Of a DNA stretch of 64,000 nucleotides, positions 61,132 to 64,000 are shown piece after piece. The translations under genes were made by a program, and so were the position numbers. Under the pieces are notes generated by a model that was given only the letters and a program-made list of their open reading frames with translations, did no database searches and was not told where the DNA came from. Position 1 is the stretch's first letter, and each line of letters opens with the position of its first letter. This DNA is from Angiostrongylus vasorum (lineage: Eukaryota; Nematoda; Chromadorea; Rhabditida; Metastrongylidae). Location of the stretch: assembly GCA_018806985.1 (NCBI GenBank), contig JADANN010000450.1, forward strand, positions 62,001 through 126,000. Reading direction: 5' to 3'.

Positions 61132-61176
61132 CCGCGTCTTCAGTGACGCCACCAAGCTCTGCGTCATAATTCGACA
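61132..61176 (-). CDS. Candidate first coding exon with adjacent splice acceptor
   Basis: An ATG at 61176-61174 sits directly after TTTCTAG on the minus strand, the arrangement seen where a spliced leader is added close to a start codon. The frame begins MSNYDAELGGVTEDA and can end at GCG before GTGGAG in phase 0, which would fit the 45573 exon. The donor is weak and the frame stays open further, so this is a suggestion only. Confidence 0.22.
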
Positions 61177-61837
61177 TCTAGAAACGGGCCACTTCCTTTT
61201 TAGCTGTAAACTGTAAAAACGATAGTGTGACACAATACCGTAAAACATAGCACAGAGTTTGACATAATATCGTAAAACGTAGAACAGCGTCTAATCCGAG
61301 AACAGACCACTTTCGAGATCTGTCACACCAGAGTTTACATTTCATATTGAATTTAAAAATTAAAGTTTGAAATTATCTACTATTTCGCTTGCCGTTGTTA
61401 GTATTATTAGTTATTCACTTAGCGCTCCACTGGTAATCCCCTTAATCACTGAGCAATTCGAATGGGCACTAGTAAACTTCATTCATCTCATCTTGGAACA
61501 GAACTGTTCAAATGGAAGCACTTCGAGGACACGACGGGCTTCGAGCCCTCGGCACGATGTTTTCTCTTTTTAAGTGCTTTCGCTGAGATTTCAGCTACCA
61601 CTAGTTCGATGGACTCTACCGTAGCAAATCTTTCTTACGTGGGCTTTCCGATGAAAACATCGAAATCCTGGGCTTGGATAACCTACCCCCAAAGTCAATG
61701 CCTGTTGAACATTGGATCCCGTCATGCAAAACACCGAGCAACAATTAGACTGTATTTAACACTATATATAAACATTTCTTGCTTATTTGTTCATATATAC
61801 CATATTATCTTATAATGTATTAGTAGCGAGTAAGGTG

Positions 61838-62118
61838 AAGAATGAAAGGATAGAGCTCTCGGCATTGATTAATCCCTGAGGGATGCGATATGCATTCCAC
61901 TTCATCAAGCATCCCAGAGGTGATTGAATGCATATCTGACCTTTACAATGACTCGCAGTGGCCTAGCGATGTATCGAGCCGGTGCTGCTAACTTCACGGA
62001 CAAGTCTGGTTCCAATTTGCCAAACCCCGAGGGATGGAAGGCTTAGTGGCCATGGGCGCGGGAATCGATTCCACGTGTGTGTTGCAGCGCGCCTCCGACC
62101 ACTGCGCTACACGCGCCT
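61838..62118 (-). repeat. Family A SINE
   Basis: Head GGCGCGTGTAGCGCAGTGG and B box GGAATCGATTCC on the minus strand, tail GAGAGCTCTATCCTTTC at 61838. Full length and little diverged from the 51318 copy. Confidence 0.88.
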
Positions 62119-62594
62119 TTTAGTAACAGGTAGTAATACTAATCATGTAAGTTAACAAACAAGATGGTAAAACAGTCAACAATTTATGAAGAAAGCCCCC
62201 TATAAGGAATTGTCAAAACCGATTTCAAAACTGATCCAAAAAATGAAATACTAAGAAATGAATCCATAATTTTAAACTCACTACTCATTAGAGGAATTTA
62301 CAATGTGCCCTACTATTGCCGACCAAGTATCGAGTTGTTGTGGAAAAAGTACTCACCCAAAAGCGCTAAGCTAACAAGGTACGAAACCACAATAGTAAAC
62401 AAGTTAACAAACAATTAGAACGACAAGAATAACGAAAGCAGAAATCAGTAGAGTGAGACCAGTTCCTGCTTGAGCTATAACAGAATTGAGTTCATTCTCT
62501 AAGAAAAACTATATATCGTTCTAGTTTCCAAGGAAATTAACAAACTAAGAGTGTACGTGGTGATGGCTTCAATTTCAGACATTATCTTTCTATG

Positions 62595-62815
62595 TTTCTA
62601 TGAAAACTAGCAGAGAGAAAGGCTAAACGACGGCCCCTCATGATGTGGTGGTGCACACGTTAGTCCCCGGAAAGGGTCATAGCGCCTTCATTCCCTACCG
62701 CATACACCTGCGGTCCGGAGTTGGAGGAGTGCAAATACCTAAGCGTCATTGTGGTTGTATTTCACATAACACCCTGCTGTAAAAAGCTGTAGTAGGTAAT
62801 AAATAAAAAAGTAAC
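62595..62815 (+). repeat. Family C repeat
   Basis: AGAGAGAAAGGCTAAACGACGG, ATGATGTGGTGGTGCACACG, CCGGAAAGGGTCATAGCG, CACCTGCGGTCCGGAG and CACATAACACCCTGCTG, ending in GGTAATAAATAAA. Confidence 0.78.
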
Positions 62816-62819
62816 ATTA

Positions 62820-63735
62820 TGGTTATCTTTCTGTGTATTTTCAGGTCAGCCGTTCAGATAGAAGAAGCTGCTTCCAACCTATTTGCCACTGAACTCTTTT
62901 TTTTAATGGTTAGCGAGAATCTAGGGGCTATGATTTGCAATGTCAAGGTTAGTTGCAAAATTCACTATTACTAGGGGCTACAAGAACTGAGTAAACGAAC
63001 CAAAGTGATAAACTCAATCCAGGAAATGAAACAAAGCACATCAAATCAGTCCTTCAGAAAATTCCATGAGTCGTTTAGCAAGTTCCTTCTTCGGGAAATT
63101 TTTTTTCGAAAAAAAGTTCCAAATAGCAGACACGCTTTTTTAAACGTACGGGTACAAGGGAAGGTGAACATGATGGAGGTCATTAAAGACTTGTTGACAT
63201 TCACCCTTTCCATTAAATTGCAGCTCTTCTCCATTGGATAAATGTTGCCCTTCTAAATGATCAGTTGACTTCAGATAATATTAAGTCTATTTCTAGTCGA
63301 AAATAACGACGCTCAGAAACAATTACCAGCAAACTTACTGTTATTATCAATGAGATCCAATATCCAAATCAAAGTTTCGTCTAAGACCTGGCATGGAAAG
63401 GAGACATATAAATATCCGTAATGCAGTTATGTGCTCAATAAGTACTTTAAATCTCTTCCAACATGCCGTTAAACCAATACTGAACACCTTGCATCAACTC
63501 CCAAGAAAGATAGACTTTCTATTAACCTCAGCATTGATAAATAATTGGTTATTTTCATGGATTACCCATCCAAGTGAGCTCTTGACGGTTGGTTTCCACG
63601 TGAAGTACTTAGTGGAAGACATACAGAAAACGGTGATTGTGGGAAGAAGCTGTTTTGCTTTCAATTCGATTAGTATCTCAGCATCGTAGTTTTTCTATTG
63701 AAGTTCTAGAGTTTTGGCTGATTAGATTGCTGTCA
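62820..63735. other. Noncoding stretch
   Basis: Short open frames only. The segment AGACTTTCTATTAACCTCAGC near 63510 recurs as GACTTTCTATTAAGCTCGGC near 4970 and GACTTTCTATTAAGCTTGCC near 19806, a short shared block of unknown origin, possibly a transposon end. Confidence 0.35.
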
Positions 63736-63835
63736 ACCTGACCTTTAAAGGCTCTGAAGAAGGCGAAATCCTCCGAAACGTCAGCTGTTGAGAATAAACA
63801 ATATTTAACAATAACCTCGTGTATGTCTATGACGA
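63736..63835 (+). mobile_element. Penelope-like terminal remnant with hammerhead-like motif
   Basis: GGCT, CTGAAGA (63754-63760), GAAA (63775-63778), CGTC and AGCTG (stem I) are in the same order as at 19925-19964, followed by AATAAACAATATTTAAC and AACCTCGTGTA, the shared terminal block. Stem II is poorly paired here. Confidence 0.5.
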
Positions 63836-64000
63836 AAACAGTGAATTAATACTACACAGTTCCAAATTTACCCCCTTCATTGGAAAGATCAAAAACTGAT
63901 TTCAGCGACCATAGCAAAAGGGTGATATGAAGTCTGCTAACTTACAAAAGTCCCTTCTTATCACTAGAGTTGATGGAAGACACTCATAAGACAAAAAAGA

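Noticed and set aside
1..64000. Bacterial-type operon, CRISPR array or phage module
   Set aside because: Introns, codon layout and gene content are those of a nematode nuclear genome; no regularly spaced repeat array is present.

Overview
This window is nuclear DNA of a nematode, most likely a strongylid (hookworm-type) species of clade V. The evidence is small exons with GT..TTTCAG introns, a beta-spectrin very close to Caenorhabditis UNC-70 as I know it, a nematode-style Gi/o-like G-protein alpha subunit, and introns crowded with RTE-type retrotransposons, Penelope-like elements and several short interspersed repeat families. No search was run; species and homologies are read from the sequence and from knowledge of the families.

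Layout. (1) 209-17724, plus strand: a complete G-alpha gene in nine exons, 355 codons once a one-base problem is allowed for. A run of six T in exon 8 (9459-9464) puts the downstream sequence out of frame and creates a TGA. (2) 17725-24727: a convergent intergenic stretch with a Penelope-like element flanked by inverted arms, an RTE copy and decayed short repeats. (3) 24728-43021, minus strand: the beta-spectrin gene (unc-70 orthologue), 22 recognised coding exons, two calponin-homology domains, spectrin repeats carried largely on one 4.28-kb exon, a PH domain and the true C-terminus. From the first in-frame ATG seen (43009) it would encode about 2314 residues, but the reading frame is open upstream and a phase-matched coding exon lies at 45523-45573, so the true start is further out. 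(4) 43022-64000: mostly repeat-filled sequence upstream of, or inside a long first intron of, beta-spectrin, with two further weak minus-strand exon candidates.

The two genes are convergent and functionally unrelated: one couples seven-transmembrane receptors to intracellular effectors, the other builds the membrane skeleton with alpha-spectrin, actin and ankyrin. Most of the remaining DNA is transposon-derived: RTE copies with different internal deletions (one split by a later insertion with a target duplication), Penelope-like remnants carrying hammerhead-ribozyme-like motifs, a tRNA-derived SINE family (A, sixteen copies), a longer repeat ending in a heptamer tail (B), a second tRNA-like family that forms head-to-head pairs (C), and a further family (D).
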